Assembly (NCBI GenBank): GCA_963845265.1
Contig: CAWJRN010000003.1
Span: 372,001-436,000, forward strand
Direction of reading: 5' to 3'
Length of the DNA stretch: 64,000 nucleotides
From: DYRB01 sp963845265
GTDB taxonomy: Bacteria > Pseudomonadota > Gammaproteobacteria > Chromatiales > Chromatiaceae
Under the pieces are notes generated by a model. It saw nothing but the letters and a program-made list of their open reading frames with translations, had not been told where the DNA came from and made no database searches. The position numbers were made by a program, and so were the translations under genes. Shown here in pieces: positions 25,669 through 32,690 of this stretch (its first letter is position 1; each line of letters starts with the position of its first letter).

Positions 25669-28185
25669 TTAGCGATTGAAAGGCGCCGCACGCTCGATGA
25701 GTCCATCCAGCCCAGGCTCGTCCGGGGTCCGGGGTTGGCCCGGGTGGATGCACTTGGCAGGACACAGCTCCGCGGCCTCGACCAATTGGGCATAGGTCGC
25801 CGACCCCAGATCTCCGAGCATGGCCTGCTTCTCCTCGGTGTAGATGAACAGCCGCGGATTGATCTTGAGGCAGTCGTTACAGCTGGTGCACAGGGGCGTA
25901 TCGATCCAGGGGTCGTCGAAGCCGGGGGCATCATCGGGTTCGGGGGGCTCGGTCGCCGTCGTGGCGGCGTCCGTCCCGGTCTGCTCCGGAGGGGGAACTG
26001 GGTCCGGCGGGGGCGCCGAGGTCAACCCCAGCCGCGGGCCACCCAGGATGGGCCCATCCGGGTCCAAGAGCGCGTCGGTCAGGCGCCCCATGGCCTCGCT
26101 GGCCGCCTGCCGGCGGACCCGCTCCACCTCGGCCAGGTGCTCGGCCACCAGGGCGGCACGTTCCTCCGCGGCCTGGGCGCGCTCCTCGGCCCGGGTGCGC
26201 TCGATGGCCGCCTCCACATGGGGGTTGCGCACCCCGGCCATGGCCTGGAGGGTGCGCCAGAAATTGAGCCGGTCCAGGCAGGCCAGGGCCAGCTCCCGGG
26301 AGGCCACCAGCCGGTGCAGGGTGCCGTTGGCGTCCACCGACCAGACGAAGGGGACCCGCTCGTGGGCCTGCTCCGGCGGCATGGCCAGATAGGCCTGTAT
26401 GGGCACCAGGGCCTGGGAGTCGCAGCCCGGCGGGATCACCCGGAAGTGCTCGCGGAGCCGTCCGATGAGCAGGCAGTAGTCGGCGAAGGTGAAGGCCAGG
26501 TCCTCGCTGACCCGGTTGCCGTCCCCGTCGAGATACTCGAATGGGTGCACGGGCCAGTCGGCCTCCGGCTGGGGGTTGCCGTCGAAGTCCATCAGGGCCG
26601 GTTCGCTGTCCCCGGGCAGGGGGTCGACCCGGAAAAAGGGGTGCGCCCGGCTCTCGATAGCCGCCCCGGCGATGAACCAGGCGTTGAGCAGCGTCGTGTC
26701 GCCCGTGGACCTCAGGCCCGTGTTGATGACGTGCAGGCTGGTGCGGGTGGCGTCCAGCGCGGAGAGGAAGCAGGCCATCAGGTGGGGCGCCCGAGCGGCG
26801 GAGGATTGGGAGACCGCGGCCTGGCGGTGGCTCAGCCCCAGATAGCCCAGCTCGGTGCGATAGAGCTGGAAGGGCTCGTGGGCGTCGTCCCCCGCGCCCG
26901 GGTCGTTGCTGGGCTGGACCCGGATCAGGACCTGGACCGGGCGCCCGGAGCTGAGCAGGCGCGAGAAGGAGGGCATATCGGCGCCGGCCACCCGATCCGC
27001 GGACTCCACGGCGATCACCACCGGGACCAACAACAGCTCTTCCTGGGAGAAGCCCTCCCAGTCCAGGTTCGCGAACCAGGGATCGTGCAGGGCCGGGTCG
27101 TAGATGCCGTTGGTCTCCAGGCAGGCGATGCGCACGGCGCTGAAGACCTCCACCAGCTTGGCGGCCTGGGCGTCGAACAGGGCCATGGCGCGGGCGCAGG
27201 GATCTGTGTCGCTGATGTCCTCCAGATCCGCCCTGCCGGTCAGCCAGTCGCCGCCGAGGCTGCCCAGGTGGACGAACCGGACCAACACTGGGTCGGGCCG
27301 CCAGCCCTGGAGCACCTCCAGGGCTTGCTCGATGCGCGCACGCCGCTCCGGGCCCATGGCATGGGTGCCGCGGGAGTAGTCCATGACCGTGGACAGGGCC
27401 AGGGGGTCGAAGCGGTCGCCGCCGGGGCCGACGCTGTCCCTGGCCTGCCGCGGCTCGATGGACTCGTCGGACTTGCCCCACTCCACGGCGAGCAGGGACT
27501 TCAGGCCGCGGATGGACTCCTCGATCCGCGCCATGAACGCCTGTCGGCGCGGCAGCACCCGGCTGCGCACCGCGTGCACCAGCAGGTGCACGGACGGATA
27601 GCGCCCGTAGCCCATGATCTCGCCATGCCCGACCTCTTGGCCCAGCCGCTCCAGGTCCGTGGCCAGGCGTTTGGCGTCCGCCTCGGCAAGCTGCAAATGG
27701 GACTGTAGCGCTTCCCCCGCGGCGGCGAGCAGGGGCCCCGCCGGGGTGGGGCCCTCACAGTCCCGCAACACCTGACGCAGGTGGTACTCGATCCAGTGCA
27801 GGTGGTCGCGCAGGATGCGGGCGCCATCCGGGGACGGCGCGATGCGGCTGAGGGTGTCCGAGAGCCGATCGGCCAGCCTGCACGTCAAGCCGTCGTAGTC
27901 CTGGTTGCCATCCCCCTCGGCGGGGGGATAGAGGAAGAGCGGGTAGTCGTAGCGTAGTTTCGAGGTGTCCCGATAGGGATCCAGCAGGGGCGGCAGGCAG
28001 TCCGGCCCAGGTACCTCCAGCCGATCCCGGGCGCCTGGATCGCCCAGGTGGAAATGGCGCAGGGTAAACATCAGCTCCCGGGTGGCCTTGGCGTCCTTGA
28101 CGGCCATGGCGAGCCTGGGCAGGCCTGCCGGGCCCAGCACCGGGATCTGACTGAGCGCTGCTTCGGTGGGTGATTGTGTCGTCAT
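25669..28185 (-). CDS. 838-aa PFOR-derived protein with C-terminal ferredoxin domain
   Basis: An unusual protein between korB and rnfB. Residues ~360-650 align with the TPP-like and post-TPP part of the 1535-aa neighbour. Shared elements are NLDWEGFSQEELLLVPVVIAV against DALTWRDLVEPERALCPPLL, then FDGNPQP against LEGNPEP, and FWRTLQAMAGV against AWRTLQELAGL, followed by a coiled coil in both. The GDG thiamine motif is replaced (AVESADRV), so it is not a TPP enzyme. Residues 1-350 are mostly helical. After a Pro-rich linker (~720-760), CTSCNDC at 766-772 and LCPAKC at 807-812 form a ferredoxin domain with one [4Fe-4S] cluster. It directly abuts rnfB. Likely an electron carrier or scaffold between KorAB and Rnf; this is an inference. 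Confidence 0.8.
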   Translation of the reverse strand: MTTQSPTEAALSQIPVLGPAGLPRLAMAVKDAKATRELMFTLRHFHLGDPGARDRLEVPGPDCLPPLLDPYRDTSKLRYDYPLFLYPPAEGDGNQDYDGLTCRLADRLSDTLSRIAPSPDGARILRDHLHWIEYHLRQVLRDCEGPTPAGPLLAAAGEALQSHLQLAEADAKRLATDLERLGQEVGHGEIMGYGRYPSVHLLVHAVRSRVLPRRQAFMARIEESIRGLKSLLAVEWGKSDESIEPRQARDSVGPGGDRFDPLALSTVMDYSRGTHAMGPERRARIEQALEVLQGWRPDPVLVRFVHLGSLGGDWLTGRADLEDISDTDPCARAMALFDAQAAKLVEVFSAVRIACLETNGIYDPALHDPWFANLDWEGFSQEELLLVPVVIAVESADRVAGADMPSFSRLLSSGRPVQVLIRVQPSNDPGAGDDAHEPFQLYRTELGYLGLSHRQAAVSQSSAARAPHLMACFLSALDATRTSLHVINTGLRSTGDTTLLNAWFIAGAAIESRAHPFFRVDPLPGDSEPALMDFDGNPQPEADWPVHPFEYLDGDGNRVSEDLAFTFADYCLLIGRLREHFRVIPPGCDSQALVPIQAYLAMPPEQAHERVPFVWSVDANGTLHRLVASRELALACLDRLNFWRTLQAMAGVRNPHVEAAIERTRAEERAQAAEERAALVAEHLAEVERVRRQAASEAMGRLTDALLDPDGPILGGPRLGLTSAPPPDPVPPPEQTGTDAATTATEPPEPDDAPGFDDPWIDTPLCTSCNDCLKINPRLFIYTEEKQAMLGDLGSATYAQLVEAAELCPAKCIHPGQPRTPDEPGLDGLIERAAPFNR

Positions 28186-28277
28186 GTTCTAAGGACGCAT
28201 GCCAGGTCTGGGGCTTGAGGAGTTGCCGATTGAGTCAGTCAGGTGCCGCGATCGGGTGCCGCGGGCAGCCGCTGCGG

Positions 28278-29231
28278 TCAAATGGTCAGCCGGTCGAGCA
28301 CCGCCTCCAGCCCCTGGATCTTCTGTTGCGGTGTGCGGTCCACGCCCTGGCTCGACAGGTCCTCGTAACAGGGGGCCTTGGGGTTGTGGTAGAGCAGCCC
28401 GATGGGGATGCGGCTGGTATCCGCGGCGATCTGGAAGGCCCCCCCGAGATCGGACGGGTCATGCTGGCGTTGCTCCGGGAATTGGCGCCGGACCGCGGGG
28501 TCCAGGGCGATGCCGTTGGGATGATCGAGCAGCAGGAACTGGGAGGGGTCGTCCTGCAGCGCCTTGGAGACGCTGCCGGCAAACACCGGGCAGCGCTGGA
28601 TGATGCGCACGAAGCTGGTGCCCCGGTGCCGATAGGCGGCCTTCAGGGTCTGATAGAGCAGGGGCGGGTTCCAGTCCACGACCTGGGCGACGAAGGAGAT
28701 GTTGGTGATCCCCAGGGTGATGGTCAGCGGATTGTGCGGGTTGAGGATGGCGCCGAAGGGGTGGGTATTGGTCTTGAAGCCCACGGGGCTGGTGGGTGAG
28801 GTCTGGGCCTTGGTGAGCCCGTAGACCGCGTTGTCGAAGACCATCAGGGTCATGTCCATGTTGTAGCGCAGGGCATGGATCCAGTGGGCGGTGCCGATGG
28901 AGAAGCAGTCCCCGTCGCCGGTGGCGACCCACACATCCAGGTCCGGGCGCCGGGACTTGATGCCGCAGGCCACGGGCAGGGCGCGCCCATGGAGCCCATG
29001 GAACCCATAGGTCCCGAGATAGTGGGGCATGCGGCTCGAACAGCCGATGCCGGATACGCACACGGACTTCTCCGGGCGCTGCTGCTCGTCGCGCAGCACC
29101 CGCTGGGCCGCAGACAGCACGGCGTGGTCGCCGCAGCCGGGGCACCAGCGCGCCTCGCCCCCGGCGTAATCGCCGATGGTGAAGTAGCGCTCGAAGACCT
29201 CGATGGACCAGTCTGCCTTGAGTCCGAACAT
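28278..29231 (-). CDS. korB: 2-oxoglutarate:ferredoxin oxidoreductase subunit beta
   Basis: A 317-aa TPP-binding subunit. RWCPGCGDHAVLSA and SGIGCSSRMPHYLGTYG carry Cys ligands of the [4Fe-4S] cluster; WVATGDGDCFSIG with DNAVYGLTKAQTSPTS is the complete Mg-TPP site (GDG ... N). It differs in this from the two degenerate PFOR-like neighbours. The start codon at 29231 overlaps the korA stop by one base (TGATG). It functions with KorA in 2-oxoglutarate synthesis from succinyl-CoA, CO2 and reduced ferredoxin, or the reverse. Substrate is assigned by family resemblance; another 2-oxoacid is possible. Confidence 0.93.
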   Translation of the reverse strand: MFGLKADWSIEVFERYFTIGDYAGGEARWCPGCGDHAVLSAAQRVLRDEQQRPEKSVCVSGIGCSSRMPHYLGTYGFHGLHGRALPVACGIKSRRPDLDVWVATGDGDCFSIGTAHWIHALRYNMDMTLMVFDNAVYGLTKAQTSPTSPVGFKTNTHPFGAILNPHNPLTITLGITNISFVAQVVDWNPPLLYQTLKAAYRHRGTSFVRIIQRCPVFAGSVSKALQDDPSQFLLLDHPNGIALDPAVRRQFPEQRQHDPSDLGGAFQIAADTSRIPIGLLYHNPKAPCYEDLSSQGVDRTPQQKIQGLEAVLDRLTI

Positions 29232-31165
29232 CAGTGGCTTCCCCCGTCGTGCATGGCCTGGAGACGCTGGGTCATGACCCGATGGATCATGCCCGGTTGC
29301 AGCGGATGGCCGAAGACGACGGACCAACAGTCCACATCCACCAACGTCTGGGCGCGCAGCAGCCAGGCGAGCTGGGCGTAGCGCCGGTTCTCTGCGGTGA
29401 TCATGGGCGCGTCTGGGTCGTCGCTGTAATTGATCTCGATGGTCATGACCTTGCGGAAGCGCCCGAAGATCTCCGTCAAGCCCGGCTCCATGGGCGAGAT
29501 GAAGCGCAGGTGCAGGGACGAGACCCGGTGACCCTCGCCTCTGGCCCGGTCCACGGCCTCTTCGATGGCGCCCAGGGTCGAGCCCCAACCGACCACCAGC
29601 AGGTCGCCCTCCGGGTCGCCGTGGACCGCCGGCGGCTTGAGGGTGCTGGCCAGGGCCGCGAGCTTGCGGCTGCGCATGGCACAGCCGCGCTGGTTGGAAT
29701 CCGAGTCGTAGGCGACCTTGCTGTGCTGGGTGTGGGCCAGACCGGTCAGGACGTACTGCCCGCCCGTCATGCCGGGGATGGGGCGCGGCGAGAGCCCGGT
29801 CTCCGGGTCCCAGTTGTAGGGCGGGATGTCCTCGTTCCATTGGGACTGATCCACGGGCGGGGCCAGCCAGTCGGCGCTGAGCTCGGGGCGCTCGTAGGGC
29901 TGCACCCCGGTGGCGAGATTGGCATCCGTGAGCACTAGCACCGGGGTGCGGAAGGCCTCCGCCAGACGGCGTGCCATGATCATGAATTCCAGGCATTCGG
30001 CGATGGTCGCCGCGGCAATCACCACCTTGGGGGCATCGCCCGGCTCCCCATAGAGTGCGGCCAGCAGGTCCCCCTGCTCGACCTTGGTCGGCAGGCCGGT
30101 CGAGGGGCCGCCGCGCTGCACATTGGCGAGCACCAGCGGTACCTCGGCCATCACCGCCAGACCCAGCATCTCGGTCTTGAGGGCAAGCCCGGGGCCTGAG
30201 GTGATGGTGCAGGCGGTCTTGCCCGCGTAGGAGGCGCCAATGGCGAAGCCGATGGCCGCGATCTCGTCCTCGGCCTGATGGATGAAGCCGCCGACCTCGT
30301 GATAGACATCGGCGAGGAAATGGGAGGCGGAGGTGGCCGGGGTGATGGGGTACATGGAGACGAGCTCCATGCCCGAGGCCATGATCCCGAGCCCCAAGGC
30401 CTGGTTGCCGTTGGTGACGAGGTAACGCTTGCCGCTGGTCTCCGCCTCGGGTCTGGGCGGGACCTCGAAGCGGAACCCAAGGTGGGCCTGGGCGAAGGCG
30501 ACGCCCGCGTCGAACAGGGCGTGATTGGCGGCGATGACCTTTGCGCTCTTGCGTTTGAAGGTGATCGCAATCTCGTCCTTGGCCTTCTCCAGTTCCCGGG
30601 AATACAGGTGGCAAAGCATCCCCAACACGAACATGTTCTTGCCCTTGCGGGGGTCCGGGGTGATCTCCAGACAGGCCTGCTCGATGGGCAGTTCGTGGAC
30701 GATCAGCCCATTGGCGCGAAACTCGGCCACCGCCTTGGCGAACTGCTCGCGGATCTCCGGGACCGGATCATCCCGCCATTTGCCCTCCAGCAGCAGCAGG
30801 GTACCCTCCTTGTAGGCGCCGTTGATGATCCGGGAATACAACACCTGCTCGTTGAAAGCGACCACCAGGTCCGCCTCGTCGCCCATGTTGGTCACATAGC
30901 TGCTGGCGAGTCGAATGCGGATGCCGCTGGCGCCAGCGGGAGAGCGGGCCGGGGGCTGGATCTCCGCCGGGATGATCTCCACCGTCCAGACCCCGTTGCG
31001 CATCTTGGCGCAGACGGTGCCGAAGGTCTGGCCCGCCTTCTGGGCGCCTTCGCCGGAATCGCTGACGATCTCGACGATATGCTCGGGGATCCGGGTCACC
31101 CCGGCCCCTGCGTGGGGCCCCGAGTCATCCTGGTCGGCGCTGGGGCCGGAATCTGTGGTGGTCAT
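29231..31165 (-). CDS. korA: 2-oxoglutarate:ferredoxin oxidoreductase subunit alpha (gamma-alpha fusion)
   Basis: A 644-aa fused γ-α subunit. The γ domain (~20-220) has QTFGTVCAKMRNGVW, SYVTNMGDEADLVVAFNEQVL and GKNMFVLGML; the α domain has LVTNGNQALGLG, MELVSMYPITPATSASHFLA (pyrimidine-binding, YPITP intact), CTITSGPGLALKTE and NVQRGGPSTGLPTKVEQGD, all conserved. The ATG at 31165 (MTTTDSG) is preferred to the TTG at 31231. It is the first gene of the kor-rnf cluster; the promoter should lie in 31166-31430. In purple bacteria such enzymes may serve reductive carboxylation or an anaerobic TCA variant. Confidence 0.92.
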   Translation of the reverse strand: MTTTDSGPSADQDDSGPHAGAGVTRIPEHIVEIVSDSGEGAQKAGQTFGTVCAKMRNGVWTVEIIPAEIQPPARSPAGASGIRIRLASSYVTNMGDEADLVVAFNEQVLYSRIINGAYKEGTLLLLEGKWRDDPVPEIREQFAKAVAEFRANGLIVHELPIEQACLEITPDPRKGKNMFVLGMLCHLYSRELEKAKDEIAITFKRKSAKVIAANHALFDAGVAFAQAHLGFRFEVPPRPEAETSGKRYLVTNGNQALGLGIMASGMELVSMYPITPATSASHFLADVYHEVGGFIHQAEDEIAAIGFAIGASYAGKTACTITSGPGLALKTEMLGLAVMAEVPLVLANVQRGGPSTGLPTKVEQGDLLAALYGEPGDAPKVVIAAATIAECLEFMIMARRLAEAFRTPVLVLTDANLATGVQPYERPELSADWLAPPVDQSQWNEDIPPYNWDPETGLSPRPIPGMTGGQYVLTGLAHTQHSKVAYDSDSNQRGCAMRSRKLAALASTLKPPAVHGDPEGDLLVVGWGSTLGAIEEAVDRARGEGHRVSSLHLRFISPMEPGLTEIFGRFRKVMTIEINYSDDPDAPMITAENRRYAQLAWLLRAQTLVDVDCWSVVFGHPLQPGMIHRVMTQRLQAMHDGGSH

Positions 31166-31316
31166 ATCGGCTGCCCCGGAGTGATTGGCCGGACCCTTTG
31201 CAGGAACCTCGAACCAGTGCCTCCCTGGCAAGCTCTTGGGTCATTCGACCCCGTTCGGCCCTATTTCGCGATGAAAGCTGCCGCTGGGTCAAGCAAAAAC
31301 TCGGGCGTGTGTTCAT

Positions 31317-31371
31317 CTCGTGGCACCGCTCCGCGGTGTCGCGCAGCTCTGCGGCGCTCTGCGTCGAGTGG
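31317..31371. repeat. Dispersed palindromic repeat, copy 1
   Basis: The segment ctcgtggcaccgctccgcgg...cgctctgcgtcgagtgg closely matches 59093-59143 (ctcgtgacaccgccccgcgg...cgctctgcgccgagtgg). Each contains the internal palindrome acaccgc.ccgcggtgt and the partner cggcgctctgcg. This copy lies upstream of korA, the other between two accessory genes. Confidence 0.6.
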
Positions 31372-31428
31372 TCGCCAGCAAGAGACTGCCATTCAACCTC
31401 CAATCGTTCAGAGGGTGATCTGGATGCA

Positions 31429-31800
31429 ATGCGCGAAGAATTGCCGGTCGAGGCCTATGAGAGACTGTTCCTGGTGCTGGCGGGTGATTTGGTTTCCAGC
31501 ATCCTGGCCTCCCGCGAAACCCGTGTTGATCGCGAAATCGATACCAAAGACTTCGCCAGCGCTGCGGAGAGCGACGAGAGCCGTTCCCGGCTTTATGTGG
31601 TGGAAGGCGAAGAGGATGGTCTGAAGTCGATCTGCTCTCCAGAACAGATGCAGCGCATCAACACCATCAACCGTCGGTGGGTCTTTTGTTGGTGGACGTC
31701 CTGCCGGGCAATCCGCCCGGGCCCGAGCCGGGGAGCTTGGGAGCCGACCAGTTACCTATGGTGTTACCAAATTCGGGTTTCCCAAAGAAAAAAGGCTTAG
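31429..31800 (+). CDS. Hypothetical protein, doubtful
   Basis: An open frame of 123 codons with MREELPVEAYERLFLVLAGDL, SSILASRETRVDREIDTKDF and YVVEGEEDGLKSI. The first 75 residues look protein-like (amphipathic, acidic), but the end (WTSCRAIRPGPSRGAWEP) does not. I do not recognise a family. It may be a fragment of a lost gene, reaching into the tRNA-Pro terminator. No good ribosome site precedes the ATG. Confidence 0.3.
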   Translation: MREELPVEAYERLFLVLAGDLVSSILASRETRVDREIDTKDFASAAESDESRSRLYVVEGEEDGLKSICSPEQMQRINTINRRWVFCWWTSCRAIRPGPSRGAWEPTSYLWCYQIRVSQRKKA

Positions 31801-31817
31801 CCTTGCGAGCTAAGCCC
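31787..31817 (-). terminator. Rho-independent terminator after tRNA-Pro
   Basis: On the minus strand, ggcttag ctcgcaagg ctaagcc is a 7-bp stem with a 9-nt loop, followed by ttttttc. It begins 11 nt after the tRNA-Pro CCA end, so it should end the merR-tRNA or tRNA transcript. Confidence 0.85.
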
Positions 31818-31827
31818 TTGTTTTATC

Positions 31828-31904
<77 letters not shown>

Positions 31905-31964
31905 TGAAGCCGGCAATGTTAGCCGTGCCTGACCTCGGCTGTCAATTCGGTTTCTAGGGTCATG

Positions 31965-32007
31965 GTTCCGGCCGGTAGGGTGTTACGTCAGATGTAACGG
32001 CCGGAAC
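31965..32007. promoter_or_regulatory. Nested hairpin between merR and tRNA-Pro
   Basis: Perfect 10-bp arms gttccggccg (31965-31974) and cggccggaac (31998-32007) enclose a second inverted pair gttac/gtaac around gtcagat. There is no T tract. It follows the merR stop by 17 nt and could be a processing or termination structure for the ihfA-merR transcript. Confidence 0.5.
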
Positions 32008-32023
32008 GATGGGTGAGGCCCGG

Positions 32024-32380
32024 TTAGCGTTTCAGGTCGTGGAGGATCTCTTCCAGCTCGGTGCGCAGTTGGCGGATGATTTGGTGGCTCTGGCTCACAT
32101 CCTGTTTGGCGGAGTCCCCGGACAACTGCTGGCGGGCCCCGCCGATGGTGAAGCCCTGCTCGTAGAGCAGGCTGCGGATCTGGCGCACCATGAGTACGTC
32201 GTGGCGCTGGTAATAACGCCGGTTGCCGCGCCTCTTGAGGGGCTTGAGCTGGGGGAACTCCTGCTCCCAGTACCGCAGTACATGGGGCTTTACACCGCAG
32301 AGCTCGCTGACCTCGCCGATGGTGAAGTAGCGCTTGCCCGGGATGGGCGGTAGCTCCAGGGGTTCGCCGTGTGTGGTCAT
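32024..32380 (-). CDS. MerR-family transcriptional regulator
   Basis: A 118-aa regulator. RYFTIGEVSELCGVKPHVLRYWEQEFPQL is the winged helix-turn-helix, RRGNRRYYQRHDV the wing, and SHQIIRQLRTELEEILHDLKR the short C-terminal dimerisation helix. No effector-binding domain or metal-binding Cys cluster is present, so it belongs to the short MerR type that commonly sits after ihfA in gammaproteobacteria. It starts 5 nt after the ihfA stop and is probably cotranscribed with it. Targets unknown. Confidence 0.92.
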   Translation of the reverse strand: MTTHGEPLELPPIPGKRYFTIGEVSELCGVKPHVLRYWEQEFPQLKPLKRRGNRRYYQRHDVLMVRQIRSLLYEQGFTIGGARQQLSGDSAKQDVSQSHQIIRQLRTELEEILHDLKR

Positions 32381-32385
32381 TGCCG

Positions 32386-32685
32386 TTAGTGCTCGGTTCC
32401 GGCGTAGGCTTCCACCCTCGACTTGAGCTTCTGCCCCGGCCTGAAGGTGACGACCCGGCGGGCCGTGATCGGGATCTCCTCGCCAGTCTTTGGGTTTCGC
32501 CCGGGACGCTGCTTCTTTTCGCGCAGGTCGAAGTTGCCGAAGCCGGACAGTTTTACTTGTTCGCCGCGTTCCAGGGCGGAGCGGATCTTTTCAAAGAACA
32601 TCTCGACCATGTCCTTGGCCTCACGCTTGTTGAGGCCCATTTCATTGAACAGATGTTCGGCCATATCGGCCTTGGTCAGCGCCAT
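32386..32685 (-). CDS. ihfA: Integration host factor subunit alpha
   Basis: A 99-aa DNA-bending protein of the HU/IHF family. ALTKADMAEHLFNEMGLNKREAKDMVEMFFE is the N-terminal dimer helix pair, VKLSGFGNFDLREKKQRPGRNPKTGEEIPI the β arm with the intercalating Pro (GRNPKTG), and ARRVVTFRPGQKLK the C-terminal strand and helix. Length and order after pheT are those of E. coli. It is 5 nt downstream of pheT, so it is part of the pheST operon. Confidence 0.97.
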   Translation of the reverse strand: MALTKADMAEHLFNEMGLNKREAKDMVEMFFEKIRSALERGEQVKLSGFGNFDLREKKQRPGRNPKTGEEIPITARRVVTFRPGQKLKSRVEAYAGTEH

Positions 32686-32690
32686 ACCAT

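Noticed and set aside
20703..27708. Very long plus-strand open frames opposite the PFOR-like, 838-aa and rnfB genes (for example 24814-27708 and 21363-22733)
   Set aside because: They are mirror images of strong minus-strand genes in GC-rich DNA; their translations are low-complexity (Gly/Arg/Ala/Gln-rich) and show no domain, while the minus strand carries clear Fe-S and Rnf motifs.
28278..30614. A 778-codon open frame joining the end of korA in a wrong frame to korB
   Set aside because: The upstream part is the off-frame shadow of korA; the korB family start is at 29231, right at the korA stop.
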